A stretch of DNA of 64,000 nucleotides, taken from Paracoccus seriniphilus. GTDB taxonomy: Bacteria; Pseudomonadota; Alphaproteobacteria; Rhodobacterales; Rhodobacteraceae. The first letter of the stretch is position 1. Every line of letters starts with the position of its first letter. Below, in pieces: positions 47,381 through 55,806 of this stretch. The notes below the pieces were generated by a model. That model had not been told where the DNA came from, made no database searches, and was given only the letters and a program-made list of their open reading frames with translations. The stretch spans positions 354,501-418,500 of the forward strand of contig NZ_CP067129.1 of NCBI RefSeq assembly GCF_028553745.1. Reading direction: 5' to 3'. Both the position numbers and the translations under genes were made by a program.

Positions 47381-48106
47381 TCAATATGGCAGAAGGATGT
47401 CGGCGATCTGCTGCCCGTAGCGCGGCTGCTGGACATCGGTGATCTGTCCGCGTCCGCCATAGGAAATCCGTGCGCCAGCAATGCGGTCGTATTCGATTTC
47501 ATTGTTGAGATCGATGTCATCGGGTCGGACAAATCCCTCGACGGTCAGTTCGCGCAGTTCGTAATTTACGCGGACCTCCTGGGTGCCCTGAATTTGAAGC
47601 GTTCCATTGGGAAGTCGGTCGATCACGGTGGCCGCGATGCGCAGGGTCAGCTTGTCCCGGCGAGAGATATTGCCGCTGCCCTTGTAGGTGGAGCTTGAGG
47701 ATGCATCAATCAGTTCGTCGAAGCTGGCACCCTCGGGCAGCTTGTCGTTCAGCCGCTGGGGAATGCCGGCCAGTTGCGGGATTTCCAGGTTGTCGCCCGC
47801 GCTGCGTGACCGGTCGGAGCTGTTGGAAATTTCCGCGCTGTCGTCGATTTCGATGACCACCGTCAGCAGGTCTCCGCGTGTCGAGGCGCGCCGGTCAGAG
47901 ATCAGGGATGATGAATTGCCTGCCCAGAGCGAGGCTGCGGCCTCGGGTCGGCCGGAATTCACGGGGAGATCCAGTGGCGGATTGGTGATTGCCAGAAATT
48001 CCTCGGTATTTCGCGGCGATGTCAGATCGGGGGCCTGCCCCAGATTGGCGACCCGCGAGCAGGCGCCCAATACCAGCGCGAGGCAGATGAGCTTGAGATA
48101 TGTCAT
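47381..48106 (-). CDS. flgH: flagellar L-ring protein FlgH
   Basis: 241-aa outer-membrane lipoprotein forming the L ring. Lipobox LGAC with the lipidated C16 in CLALVLGACSRVA; conserved SLISDRRASTRGDLLTVVIEI (in parts), FKGSGNISRRDKLTLRIAATV-like segment (here YKGSGNISRRD), and TVEGFVRPDDIDLNNEI with a final YGGRGQITDVQQP. The ATG at 48106 is chosen because the lipobox is then 12-16 residues in. Confidence 0.95.
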   Translation of the reverse strand: MTYLKLICLALVLGACSRVANLGQAPDLTSPRNTEEFLAITNPPLDLPVNSGRPEAAASLWAGNSSSLISDRRASTRGDLLTVVIEIDDSAEISNSSDRSRSAGDNLEIPQLAGIPQRLNDKLPEGASFDELIDASSSSTYKGSGNISRRDKLTLRIAATVIDRLPNGTLQIQGTQEVRVNYELRELTVEGFVRPDDIDLNNEIEYDRIAGARISYGGRGQITDVQQPRYGQQIADILLPY

Positions 48107-48131
48107 GAGGTGTTCCTGGGCTAATGTGGGC

Positions 48132-48551
48132 CTAGAATCCGGCAAGCAGGCTGCCATCGGGTTGAACGAGGGCCGAGATGACCTTGCGAGAATCGGTGTT
48201 CATGACCCGGATGACGTCTCCTTCGCCGCCATCGGACAGGGCGCGTGCCTGTGCCCTGACCTGCAATGCACCGCGCTGAAAGATCACCTGCACTGTTTGA
48301 TTTCGCCTGACGATGCGCGGTGATTGAAGCAGGTTGGCGTGGATCGGGCGGCCTTCATAGATTGTCACGCGGGCTTGCTTGCCAATGGCGCTCGCCGGAT
48401 CGCTGAGACCGGCCGATTTTCCATCAATGGCGCGCAAATCCGATGCGGTGATGATTGTGCCGGCCTGCAATGTGCGGGCGGCGGCAAGCACGGCGGCCTG
48501 TCCGGTCAGGGGCAGGAGGGCAAACAGGGCGGCGATGGCATGGCGCGTCAT
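48132..48551 (-). CDS. flgA: flagellar basal-body P-ring formation protein FlgA
   Basis: 139-aa periplasmic chaperone for P-ring assembly. Signal peptide of about 20 residues (ALFALLPLTGQAAVLA). SAF-type fold with LQAGTIITASDLRAI, an ARVTIYEGRPIHANLLQSP block, and C-terminal ISALVQPDGSLLAGF. Short compared with the enteric protein (about 219 aa), as is usual in this group. ATG overlaps the flgG stop (TGATG). Confidence 0.88.
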   Translation of the reverse strand: MTRHAIAALFALLPLTGQAAVLAAARTLQAGTIITASDLRAIDGKSAGLSDPASAIGKQARVTIYEGRPIHANLLQSPRIVRRNQTVQVIFQRGALQVRAQARALSDGGEGDVIRVMNTDSRKVISALVQPDGSLLAGF

Positions 48552-49336
48552 CAGCGCACCTGCGTGGTGGCGCCAAGCATCTGATCGGCGGCGGTGATGA
48601 CCTTGGCGTTCAACTCGTAGCCGCGCTGTGCCTTGATCAGCTCGGTAATTTCACGGACCGCATCGACTGAGCTTTCCTCGAGATACCCTTGGCGCAGGGT
48701 GCCGGTGCCCTCTTGCCCCGGATCGACGACCTGCGGATTGCCCGAGGCCGCAGTTTCCAGGAACAGGTTCGAGCCAATCGCCTCCAGCCCTTTCTGATTG
48801 GCAAAGCTGGCCAGGGTGATCTGGCCCAGAAGCTCGGGTTCGACCTGGTCGTTGAAATAGGCGTAAACCTCGCCACCCGCGTTGATGGCAATGCTGCGCG
48901 CGTCATCCGGGATGGTGATTTCCGGTACCAGCGGGAAGCCGTCCGATGTCACGATCAGCCCGTCGGCCGAACGCTTGAGGCTGCCGTCGCGCGTATAGGC
49001 AGACAGCCCGGACGGCAGCATGACCTCAAGATAGCCGTCACCATCAATGGCAAGATCCAGGTCGCTTCCCGTCTGGTTCAGCGAGCCTTGCTGCAGGTTC
49101 ACGGTGACTGCGGTTGGGCGCACCCCCAGCCCCATCTGGACACCGGCGGGAATGATCGTGCCATCGGCCGCCGTGACAGTGCCGGGACGTGTGGCCTGCT
49201 GGTAATGCAGGTCGGCAAATTCGGCGCGGCGGGCGTTATATCCGGTGGTCGACATGTTGGCGAGGTTGTTGGAGATGACCTCGACGCGTGTTTGCTGTGC
49301 GCTCATGCCGGTTGCGGCAATCTGTAATGCTCGCAT
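48551..49336 (-). CDS. flgG: flagellar distal rod protein FlgG
   Basis: 261 aa. MRALQIAATGMSAQQTRVEVISNNLANMSTTGYNARRAEFADL (in parts) is the classical FlgG start; C-terminal LEESSVDAVREITELIKAQRGYELNAKVI (in parts) is the rod/hook end. Length is exactly the family norm. 11 bp after flgF. Confidence 0.97.
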   Translation of the reverse strand: MRALQIAATGMSAQQTRVEVISNNLANMSTTGYNARRAEFADLHYQQATRPGTVTAADGTIIPAGVQMGLGVRPTAVTVNLQQGSLNQTGSDLDLAIDGDGYLEVMLPSGLSAYTRDGSLKRSADGLIVTSDGFPLVPEITIPDDARSIAINAGGEVYAYFNDQVEPELLGQITLASFANQKGLEAIGSNLFLETAASGNPQVVDPGQEGTGTLRQGYLEESSVDAVREITELIKAQRGYELNAKVITAADQMLGATTQVR

Positions 49337-49347
49337 GGTGAATCCTC

Positions 49348-50064
49348 TCAGCTGCTCATGGCAGAGATTGCGTTGCGAATGCGCTGATCTTCGCGGTCCA
49401 GAAATGACTGGCCCAGTTCATAGGCCCGCTGGACCTCGATCATGCGGGTGATCTCGAAAACCGGATCGACATTGGATTCCTCGAGGAAGCCTTGCCGGAT
49501 CTGCGGGTTCTCGATCACTTCAGGCGGAAGCTCCGTGGCGAAGATGGTTCCGCCGTGATGGGTGATCTGCGCGTCACCGGCGGGCGCAAAAACTCCGATA
49601 CGACCGAATTCCAGACCATTGGCCGAGAGCGTGCCATCCTGGCCGACCTTGACGCTGCTTGCCCCCGCAGGAATGACGATGGGAGCCTGTCCTTCGTCAA
49701 GCAGGCGGAAGCCATCGGCCGTCATCAACTCGCCTTCCGGCGAGGGCATGAAGGCACCGTTGCGCGTCAGCCGGTTGCCTTCAGGAGTTTCCACCAAAAA
49801 GAAACCCTGTCCTTCGATGGCCAGGTCGAAATTGCCATTGGTCTGCGTCAGCACCCCCTGGCGCAGATCGATCAGCCGTCCCCGGGCATGGGCCATCGAC
49901 AGTGTCTTTCCGCGGTCTCCGACCGAGGAAAGATACTCGGCAAAGATCACACCTTCGCGACGAAAACCGGTCGTGTTCACATTGGCGATGTTGTTCGCCA
50001 CGACGCGCATTTCATTCATCAGGCCGGATTGCCGCGTCAGTGTGGCATAGATCGCATTGTCCAT
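49348..50064 (-). CDS. flgF: flagellar proximal rod protein FlgF
   Basis: 238 aa with the shared rod ends: NAIYATLTRQSGLMNEMRVVANNIANVNTTGFRREG (in parts) and LEESNVDPVFEITRMIEVQRAYE. It differs from flgG mainly in the shorter middle. Two bases after fliQ. The LSMAHARGRLIDLRQGVLTQTNG block is typical of FlgF/FlgG domain D1. Confidence 0.93.
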   Translation of the reverse strand: MDNAIYATLTRQSGLMNEMRVVANNIANVNTTGFRREGVIFAEYLSSVGDRGKTLSMAHARGRLIDLRQGVLTQTNGNFDLAIEGQGFFLVETPEGNRLTRNGAFMPSPEGELMTADGFRLLDEGQAPIVIPAGASSVKVGQDGTLSANGLEFGRIGVFAPAGDAQITHHGGTIFATELPPEVIENPQIRQGFLEESNVDPVFEITRMIEVQRAYELGQSFLDREDQRIRNAISAMSS

Positions 50065-50066
50065 TC

Positions 50067-50333
50067 CTAGCCTCCTGCAATCAGGGGAATGATCTGCCCC
50101 AGATAGAAATCGGAAAGGGCGGTGGTCATGAAGCTCATGGTGACCCAGAAAACGACCAGCATCAGACCGACCTTGGGAACGAAGGTCAGGGTCATCTCCT
50201 GAACCGAGGTCAAGGCCTGAAAAAGACCGATGACGACACCTGTGACCAGCGCCACACCCAGAAGCGGCGCCGAAATGCGCACGGCGATCAGCAAGGCCTG
50301 GCGCAGCATGTCGAAGAGCAGGGTTTCACTCAT
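50067..50333 (-). CDS. fliQ: flagellar export apparatus protein FliQ
   Basis: 88-aa inner-membrane component of the type III export gate. Two hydrophobic helices (about 15-40 and 50-75) with VTGVVIGLFQALTSVQEMTLTFVPK (in parts), the FliQ signature. Sits between fliE and flgF, an order common in Rhodobacterales. Confidence 0.95.
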   Translation of the reverse strand: MSETLLFDMLRQALLIAVRISAPLLGVALVTGVVIGLFQALTSVQEMTLTFVPKVGLMLVVFWVTMSFMTTALSDFYLGQIIPLIAGG

Positions 50334-50342
50334 GCTGCCTCC

Positions 50343-50633
50343 TCAGACCTGCATCCGCAGGATGTCCTGGTAGGCCTCGACAACCTTGTCGCGAATGGCG
50401 ACGACCGTCTCCATCGCCAGTTCGGCTTCGGCAATCGTCTGTACCAGTTGATGTGTCTCGATCTGGCCCGTCATCGCACCGGTCGAAACCGCATCGACCT
50501 GCGCCATCTGCGCAGCGAATTCCTCGGCGGCAGAGCCCAGCCGTTCGACTGTCGGCGAGCTTGCTGCATGTGATGGCGCAACAGCCTGTCGCGCGACGGT
50601 ATAGGCATTTGCGGCGTTCAGATTGAAAATCAT
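50343..50633 (-). CDS. fliE: flagellar hook-basal body complex protein FliE
   Basis: 96 aa, joins the MS ring to the rod. The C-terminal half GQIETHQLVQTIAEAELAMETVVAIRDKVVEAYQDILRMQV (in parts) matches the FliE domain with its typical AYQEIMRM-like end. Follows flgC by 11 bp. Confidence 0.93.
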   Translation of the reverse strand: MIFNLNAANAYTVARQAVAPSHAASSPTVERLGSAAEEFAAQMAQVDAVSTGAMTGQIETHQLVQTIAEAELAMETVVAIRDKVVEAYQDILRMQV

Positions 50634-50644
50634 GAGATGACCTT

Positions 50645-51037
50645 TCAGCGTCTCAGCAGTTCCAGCAGAGAGGACCCCATCTGTCGGGTCTGTTCGAACA
50701 TTTTCAGGTTGGCCTCATAGCTGCGGCCGGCTTCTCGGGAATCTGCGATTTCGATCAACAGGTTCACGTTGGATCCGAGGTAATATCCCTCTGCATCCGC
50801 CAGCGGATGCGCAGGGTCGTGAATTCGCTGCAATTCACGGCGATCAAGCATGGTGTCCGAGGCTTTGACCTCGCCGGTATGGCGCCCGAAGGACGTTGCC
50901 TCCTGGAATGTCACCAGCTTGCGGCGATAACCCGGTGTATCGGCATTGGCGATATTTTCCGCCGTGCGGCGCAGGCGTTCGCTTTGGGCCTGCATGCCCG
51001 ATGCCGAGAGCCTGAGGGGAGATAGAAGATCCGTCAT
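50645..51037 (-). CDS. flgC: flagellar proximal rod protein FlgC
   Basis: About 130 aa. LSASGMQAQSERLRRTAENIANADTPGYRRK (in parts) and YLGSNVNLLIEIADSREAGRSYEANLKMFE (in parts) are the FlgC ends. An ATG at 51052 is in frame; the one at 51037 gives the better family N terminus and has GGGGGG seven bases before it, so it is preferred with modest certainty. Confidence 0.93.
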   Translation of the reverse strand: MTDLLSPLRLSASGMQAQSERLRRTAENIANADTPGYRRKLVTFQEATSFGRHTGEVKASDTMLDRRELQRIHDPAHPLADAEGYYLGSNVNLLIEIADSREAGRSYEANLKMFEQTRQMGSSLLELLRR

Positions 51038-51052
51038 CCTTTCGCCCCCCAT

Positions 51053-51439
51053 TTAGCGGCCGATGCTGCTGCGCATCAGGGTCAGCGCGGATTGATAGAT
51101 ACCAAGCGACAGCTCGTGGGCACGTTTCACCTCGGCCGCTTTCAGCATCTCTTTCTCCAGCGAAACGGAATTGCCGTTGGGAGAGCTTTCCCCTTCTGTG
51201 GTTTCGGCGCGCGGCATTGCCGTGGACCATTGCGGCGTGGAAAAATGACGTATGGATGTTGTTTTCAGCTCAGCCATGCCGACGCTGCGGTGATAGCTTT
51301 CCTCGAACCCGGGCAGGTCCTGGGCCTTGAAACCCGGCGTGTCGGCATTTGCGATATTGCGTGCGACCACGGTCTGGCGTTGGGCGACATGCTGCCCCAT
51401 GGCACGGGCCATCCGCATCATCTCGATCTTCTCAAACAT
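51053..51439 (-). CDS. flgB: flagellar proximal rod protein FlgB
   Basis: 128 aa, first gene of the nine-gene minus-strand flagellar operon. VAQRQTVVARNIANADTPGFKAQDL (in parts) is the rod-protein motif; C-terminal EMLKAAEVKRAHELSLGIYQSALTLMRSSIGR (in parts). GGAGAAG precedes the ATG at 51439. The intergenic region shared with fliI has a CtrA-like box. Confidence 0.93.
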   Translation of the reverse strand: MFEKIEMMRMARAMGQHVAQRQTVVARNIANADTPGFKAQDLPGFEESYHRSVGMAELKTTSIRHFSTPQWSTAMPRAETTEGESSPNGNSVSLEKEMLKAAEVKRAHELSLGIYQSALTLMRSSIGR

Positions 51440-51459
51440 GAGGCTTCTCCGCATTGGCG

Positions 51460-51475
51460 ATAACCCGGTCTTAAC
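51460..51475. promoter_or_regulatory. CtrA-like site between flgB and fliI (ATAA-N7-TTAAC)
   Basis: ATAA at 51460-51463, seven bases, TTAAC at 51471-51475: one mismatch from the CtrA box. It is 21 bp from the flgB start and 62 bp from the fliI start, so it could act on both divergent promoters. Confidence 0.5.
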
Positions 51476-51536
51476 GGCAATTGGTTTAGAAACCGTTTCG
51501 TGAGGAATGATTGTCCTGAGCGAAAGGGATGCAGCC

Positions 51537-52862
51537 ATGGATCAATTGAAGGCCATCGCCGAACGGATATCCGCCTTGCGGGTGGCGCGACATTTCGGGC
51601 GGGTGCAGGCGATCCGTGCAGGGCTGATCAGCCTGCAGGGGCTCAACCGCTGCGCTTCGGTCGGGGATCGGGTGATGATCCGGATGCCCGATCGCCGGAT
51701 CGGCGGTGAAATTGTCGGGCTGACGCCGCACGCGGCCGAGGTCCTGGCGGAAGGCAATCATGAAGGTCTGTCCATCGGTGCCGAGGCTGAACTGCTCTTT
51801 TCGCCGGAAATCGCGCCATGTGATGCATGGATCGGACGAATCATTGATCCGTTGGGGGAGCCTCTGGATGACCGGCCATTGCCACGTGGAGCGGTGCCGC
51901 GTCCGTTTCGTTGCGAAGCGCCACCTGCCGTGCAACGCAAGCGGCTGGGCGAACGATTGCCCACCGGAATGGCGGTGTTCGATACGCTGCTGCCACTGGT
52001 TGCGGGGCAAAGGCTGGGGCTTTTTGCCGGTTCGGGCGTGGGGAAATCGACCCTGCTGTCGAAGCTGGCGCGCGGGGTCAGGGCGGATGTCGTCGTGATC
52101 GCCATGATCGGAGAACGTGGGCGAGAGTTGCGGGAGTTCGTCGAGAACACGTTGGGGGCGCAGGGAATGGCGCGTTCCGTCATCGTCGCTGCGACCTCGG
52201 ACCGTTCTCCGCTGATTCGCCGTCGCTGCGCCTGGGCCGCGATGGCCGTGGCCGAGTATTTCCGTGATCAGGGCAAGCATGTCCTGTTGCTGGCTGATTC
52301 CATCACCCGTTTTGCCGAGGCGCATCGTGAAATTGCCCTTGCCGCAGGGGAACCGCCCAGCTTTCGCGGTTTTCCCCCTTCGGTGTCGAACATGGTCATG
52401 GCCCTGGCCGAGCGCGCAGGCCCCGGGATCGAAGGCTCGGGTGATATTACCGCAATATTCAGCGTGCTGGTCGCGGCATCGGATATGGAGGAACCGATCG
52501 CCGACATCCTGCGCGGAACGCTGGACGGTCATGTGGTGCTGGACCGCGCGATTGCCGAACGCGGGCGTTTCCCGGCCGTAGATGTGGTGAAATCCGTGTC
52601 CCGCTCCCTGCCGGATGCGGCCTTGCCCGAGGAGAACCGGATGATCGCTCGTGCCCGCGCGGCTTTGGGGGCCTATGCCGAGTCAGAGTTGATGATTCGC
52701 GCGGGGCTTTATTCCCGCGGCGCCGATCCAAAACTGGATGAGGCGGTCAGCCTCTATCCGCAACTGGATGACTTCGTGACGCTGGGCAGCAAGGATATCG
52801 CGCAGAGCTTCAAGTTGCTTGACCAAGCTCTGCGCCTGCCCGCCTCGCGGGTGAGCAGCTAG
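51537..52862 (+). CDS. fliI: flagellar export ATPase FliI
   Basis: 441-aa hexameric ATPase of the flagellar type III export machine. Walker A GSGVGKST at residues 165-172, Walker B region VLLLADSITRFAEAHREIALAAGEPP (in parts), and the F1-like signature PSVSNMVMALAERAGPG. The ATG at 51537 follows AAGGGA by eight bases; the frame is open to 51507. It stands alone on the plus strand, divergent from flgB; fliH and fliJ are not in the window. Confidence 0.95.
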   Translation: MDQLKAIAERISALRVARHFGRVQAIRAGLISLQGLNRCASVGDRVMIRMPDRRIGGEIVGLTPHAAEVLAEGNHEGLSIGAEAELLFSPEIAPCDAWIGRIIDPLGEPLDDRPLPRGAVPRPFRCEAPPAVQRKRLGERLPTGMAVFDTLLPLVAGQRLGLFAGSGVGKSTLLSKLARGVRADVVVIAMIGERGRELREFVENTLGAQGMARSVIVAATSDRSPLIRRRCAWAAMAVAEYFRDQGKHVLLLADSITRFAEAHREIALAAGEPPSFRGFPPSVSNMVMALAERAGPGIEGSGDITAIFSVLVAASDMEEPIADILRGTLDGHVVLDRAIAERGRFPAVDVVKSVSRSLPDAALPEENRMIARARAALGAYAESELMIRAGLYSRGADPKLDEAVSLYPQLDDFVTLGSKDIAQSFKLLDQALRLPASRVSS

Positions 52863-52915
52863 GGCAAATCCGGTCCCCGTCATATTGGCGCGATGGGCGG
52901 CAGAACCGCACGGAA

Positions 52916-52949
52916 GCCCCGATGGTGCTGTTTGTCAAAGGATCGGGGC
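52916..52949. repeat. inverted repeat between fliI and the convergent transpeptidase gene
   Basis: Perfect 8-bp arms GCCCCGAT (52916-52923) and ATCGGGGC (52942-52949) with an 18-base loop. Position between two convergent stops suits a terminator, but no T-run is present. Confidence 0.35.
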
Positions 52950-52966
52950 AATCGGCAAGGTTGGGG

Positions 52967-54214
52967 TCAGTTTTCAGAAGAGCCGGGCGGGACGAACCCG
53001 TCGGGCAGGGCGTCTGACAGGGCCGTGCTGAGCGGATCGGCGGGCGTTTCATCGGTGGCCGGTGCTGGCGCGGCATCGGGCACGGCTGTCTGGTCGGGGA
53101 ATTCCAGTCTCTCGCTGGGTTCCGGGGTTGCCGCGATGGCCGCTGGCGTGGCGGTGGCCTTCAAGGGTTTGGAGGTGCGGGCCAGAGGCGGGGCGGTGAT
53201 TCCGGTTGCATCAGCGATGGTGACGCCGGGCTGAAGGAATTCGACTGTGGTCACGCCGCCGCGCACCATGCCGGCCAGCTCCTGCGCATCCCAGTTGGTC
53301 AGGCGCACGCAACCATGAGACTGGCTGTGGAACAGGCGCGATGGCGAGGGTGTGCCGTGAATCCCGTAGCTGGGCTTGGACAGGTCGATCCAGACCGATC
53401 CTACCGGGCCATTGGGGCCGGGCGGGATGATCAGCGGCTTGTCGTTCTTGCCCTGCGTGAAGTTGCGCTGCGGGTTATAGGTATAATTCGGGTTCAGCGC
53501 GACGGTCACGACGTGATGGTTGCCCGAGGGCGAGGGCGTTGCATCCGAGCCGATGGTCGCGGGATAATCCACGATCATGCGGCCCTTGGCATTATAGGCG
53601 GCGACGCGGCGATTGGCCTTGTCGACGATGATGCGGGTCACCGTGGCTCGGATGGGCGAAGAGGGTGCGGCGACGCTGATGGTTGCACCGGGAATGATCG
53701 GGATGCCGGGGTTGAGAAATGCGATGAATTTCTCATCCATGTGAAAACGCTCGCCCAGGCGTTCGGCGATGCTGGTATAGGCCATCGCGGACATCTGCGC
53801 CTTTTCTGCATAATCGGCGGGAATCGCCTCGACCAGCCCCTCGCCGTCCTCGGGGGTGATCGTATAGCGCATGGTCACCGGCTCATGGGCGAAACTTTGC
53901 AGCAGGTTCCACACATGCGGATCCATGACGCCATCCATCGGCAGCCCAGAACGGCGCTCGAAGGCCATGATCGCGCTTTTGCTCATCCCGCCCTTGAATC
54001 CGTCGATGACCCCGGGCGAGGTGCCCGAGCGATCCAGAAGCACCTGGACCTTGGCCGTCAGTGCCGAACGCCCCGCAGGCAGGTCGCCGCCGGTATAGGC
54101 CGCGGCCTCGATATCCTCGGCGGTAAAGGGAAGGTCGCTTTGTGCATGAGCCGCTGTATGCGCGGAGACGACGGCCACAAGCGCAAGCAGAGGGCCGAAA
54201 AGGAGGCGGGGCAT
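52967..54214 (-). CDS. L,D-transpeptidase with peptidoglycan-binding domain
   Basis: 415 aa. Signal peptide of about 25 residues (ends AAHAQSD), a peptidoglycan_binding_1-like helical domain (about 50-110, DRSGTSPGVIDGFKGGMSK), then a YkuD catalytic domain (about 195-320) with catalytic C302 in HSQSHGCVRLTNWD and an upstream H in YGIHGTPSP. The proline/alanine-rich C-terminal tail (about 335-415) is probably disordered. It likely makes 3-3 crosslinks or attaches proteins to peptidoglycan in the periplasm. GGAGTCC supports the ATG at 54214. Monocistronic. Confidence 0.92.
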   Translation of the reverse strand: MPRLLFGPLLALVAVVSAHTAAHAQSDLPFTAEDIEAAAYTGGDLPAGRSALTAKVQVLLDRSGTSPGVIDGFKGGMSKSAIMAFERRSGLPMDGVMDPHVWNLLQSFAHEPVTMRYTITPEDGEGLVEAIPADYAEKAQMSAMAYTSIAERLGERFHMDEKFIAFLNPGIPIIPGATISVAAPSSPIRATVTRIIVDKANRRVAAYNAKGRMIVDYPATIGSDATPSPSGNHHVVTVALNPNYTYNPQRNFTQGKNDKPLIIPPGPNGPVGSVWIDLSKPSYGIHGTPSPSRLFHSQSHGCVRLTNWDAQELAGMVRGGVTTVEFLQPGVTIADATGITAPPLARTSKPLKATATPAAIAATPEPSERLEFPDQTAVPDAAPAPATDETPADPLSTALSDALPDGFVPPGSSEN

Positions 54215-54310
54215 GGAAGAGGACTCCGATAATGTTCCCTGTAGCATCGGGGGTTGAACAGCAGTGCGCCAGATAGCCTGTCAGTCACATTATGGTCAAT
54301 TTGCTATTGT

Positions 54311-54327
54311 ATTCCGCATAGTGGAAT
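54311..54327. promoter_or_regulatory. palindromic operator, probably for the IclR-family regulator
   Basis: 17-bp palindrome with arms ATTCCGC and GTGGAAT (six of seven positions pair) around ATA. Form and length match operators of IclR-type regulators. It lies 150 bp upstream of dctM, the first gene of the operon that also encodes an IclR regulator, which suggests autoregulation. Confidence 0.55.
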
Positions 54328-54366
54328 GGAAGGCTGCAAAGTGAAACGGTGGAAGGAGCAAGGACC

Positions 54367-54476
54367 ATGCAATCACGCGTTCATCACACGCCGTGGCAGG
54401 GCTGAGCATGCATATCGCGACAGCGGAGCGGACGGTTTCATCTGGCGAAGGCCGTCACACGCAGGAGACGGTCTAG
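54367..54476 (+). other. aborted leader reading frames before the TRAP permease, possible deletion scar
   Basis: A strong ribosome-binding site (GGAAGGAG) precedes an ATG at 54367 that stops after 12 codons; a second frame from the ATG at 54408 runs 22 codons and ends one base before the dctM start. TRAP systems normally carry dctP and dctQ here. Good translation signals leading into short frames fit the scar of a deletion that removed dctP and most of dctQ, or leader peptides. Neither can be proved from this sequence. Confidence 0.3.
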
Positions 54477-54477
54477 A

Positions 54478-55806
54478 ATGTTGCCGGCGAATATCGGGTT
54501 TCTCGGCGCGCTTCTGGCGTTGGGGTTGCTGTGGCTGCGCCTTCCGGTGGCGCTGGTCGTCGGGGGCGTTTCGGTTACGGGCAGTCTGCTGCTGTTTGCG
54601 CTGGGTGTGCCGGGGGCAACCGAGGGTGCGACGCTGATTCAATCCGTCCTTGCCATGACCTCGGGGCTGGTCGATCTGATCCATTCCGGCGATCTTCTGA
54701 TGCTTCCCCTGTTCATCGCGCTTGGCAATATCGCCTTTTATGCAGGGGTGACGACGCGTATCCATGATGCCGCGGCCGTCTGGTTGCGTCGTTTGCCCGG
54801 TGGGCTGGCCATGGCGGCCGTGATGGGCTGTGGTGGCTTTTCGGCGATCTCGGGGTCTTCGGTCGCCTGCGCCTCGACCATGGGGCGTATCTGCGTGCCG
54901 GAAATGCTGCGCCAGGGCTATGATCCGAAACTGGCAACCTCATCGGTCGCGGTGGGCGGGACGCTGGGGTCGCTGATTCCGCCCTCCATCCTGTTCATCC
55001 TTTACGGTTTCTTTACCGAAACCCCGATTGCGCAACTGTTCATGGCGGGCATCCTGCCGGGACTGCTGTCCCTGGCGGGCATGCTGCTGGTCATCGTCTG
55101 GTGGGTCAGCAGCGAACCCGACTGTGCCCCGCCATGTGAGGGCCCTGCCGTCAGCCGCACCGAGGCCGCCCTTGCGGCTTGGCCGGCACTGTTGCTGTTC
55201 GTGGTGATCCTGGGGGGACTCCATAGCGCCATCCTGACCGCGACCCAGGCTGCGCTGACATGCGTGGTGCTGACGCTGATCATCGGATTCGTGCAGCAGC
55301 GCCTGACGCTGGACGTGCTGTGGCATGGCATTCGGGAAAGCCTGATTCAGACCGGTGCGATCCTGCTGATCGTTGTTGCCGCCAAATTGTTCCTTGGTTT
55401 TGTCGAACTGTCCGGCGCGGCCGAGGCAATCGTGACATGGGCGCAGCGAAACGGCATGACCTATTTCACCATGCTGTGCCTTGTGGTGATGGTTTTCCTT
55501 GTGCTGGGCATGTTCGTGGATTCCATCGGAATTCTGGTGCTGTCGCTGCCTTTCCTGGTGCCGTTGGTGCATGGATTCGGCATGGACCCGATCTGGTTCG
55601 GGGTCATCGTGGTCAAGCTGCTGGAGATCGGGTTGATCACACCGCCTGTCGGGCTGAATGTCTTTGTGATCGGCAATGTCACCCGCGAGGTTCCGATTGA
55701 AGGAATCTTTGCCGGCGTCGCGCGGTTCCTGATGGTCGATGTGCTGGTCTTGCTGGTGTTGCTGCTGTTCCCGGTCATCGCGACCTTCATTCCGGCTTCG
55801 ATGTGA
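54478..55806 (+). CDS. TRAP transporter large permease (DctM)
   Basis: 442-aa inner-membrane permease with about twelve hydrophobic segments. GCGGFSAISGSSVACASTMGRICVPEM (in parts) and VAVGGTLGSLIPPSILFILYG (in parts) are the conserved DctM blocks; ITPPVGLNVFVIG near the C terminus is also typical. Full length. Partner proteins DctP and DctQ are absent nearby, so it is orphaned or uses partners coded elsewhere. GGAG precedes the ATG. Overlaps the iclR gene by 4 bp (GTGA). Substrate may be an organic acid degraded by the downstream beta-oxidation genes. Confidence 0.92.
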   Translation: MLPANIGFLGALLALGLLWLRLPVALVVGGVSVTGSLLLFALGVPGATEGATLIQSVLAMTSGLVDLIHSGDLLMLPLFIALGNIAFYAGVTTRIHDAAAVWLRRLPGGLAMAAVMGCGGFSAISGSSVACASTMGRICVPEMLRQGYDPKLATSSVAVGGTLGSLIPPSILFILYGFFTETPIAQLFMAGILPGLLSLAGMLLVIVWWVSSEPDCAPPCEGPAVSRTEAALAAWPALLLFVVILGGLHSAILTATQAALTCVVLTLIIGFVQQRLTLDVLWHGIRESLIQTGAILLIVVAAKLFLGFVELSGAAEAIVTWAQRNGMTYFTMLCLVVMVFLVLGMFVDSIGILVLSLPFLVPLVHGFGMDPIWFGVIVVKLLEIGLITPPVGLNVFVIGNVTREVPIEGIFAGVARFLMVDVLVLLVLLLFPVIATFIPASM

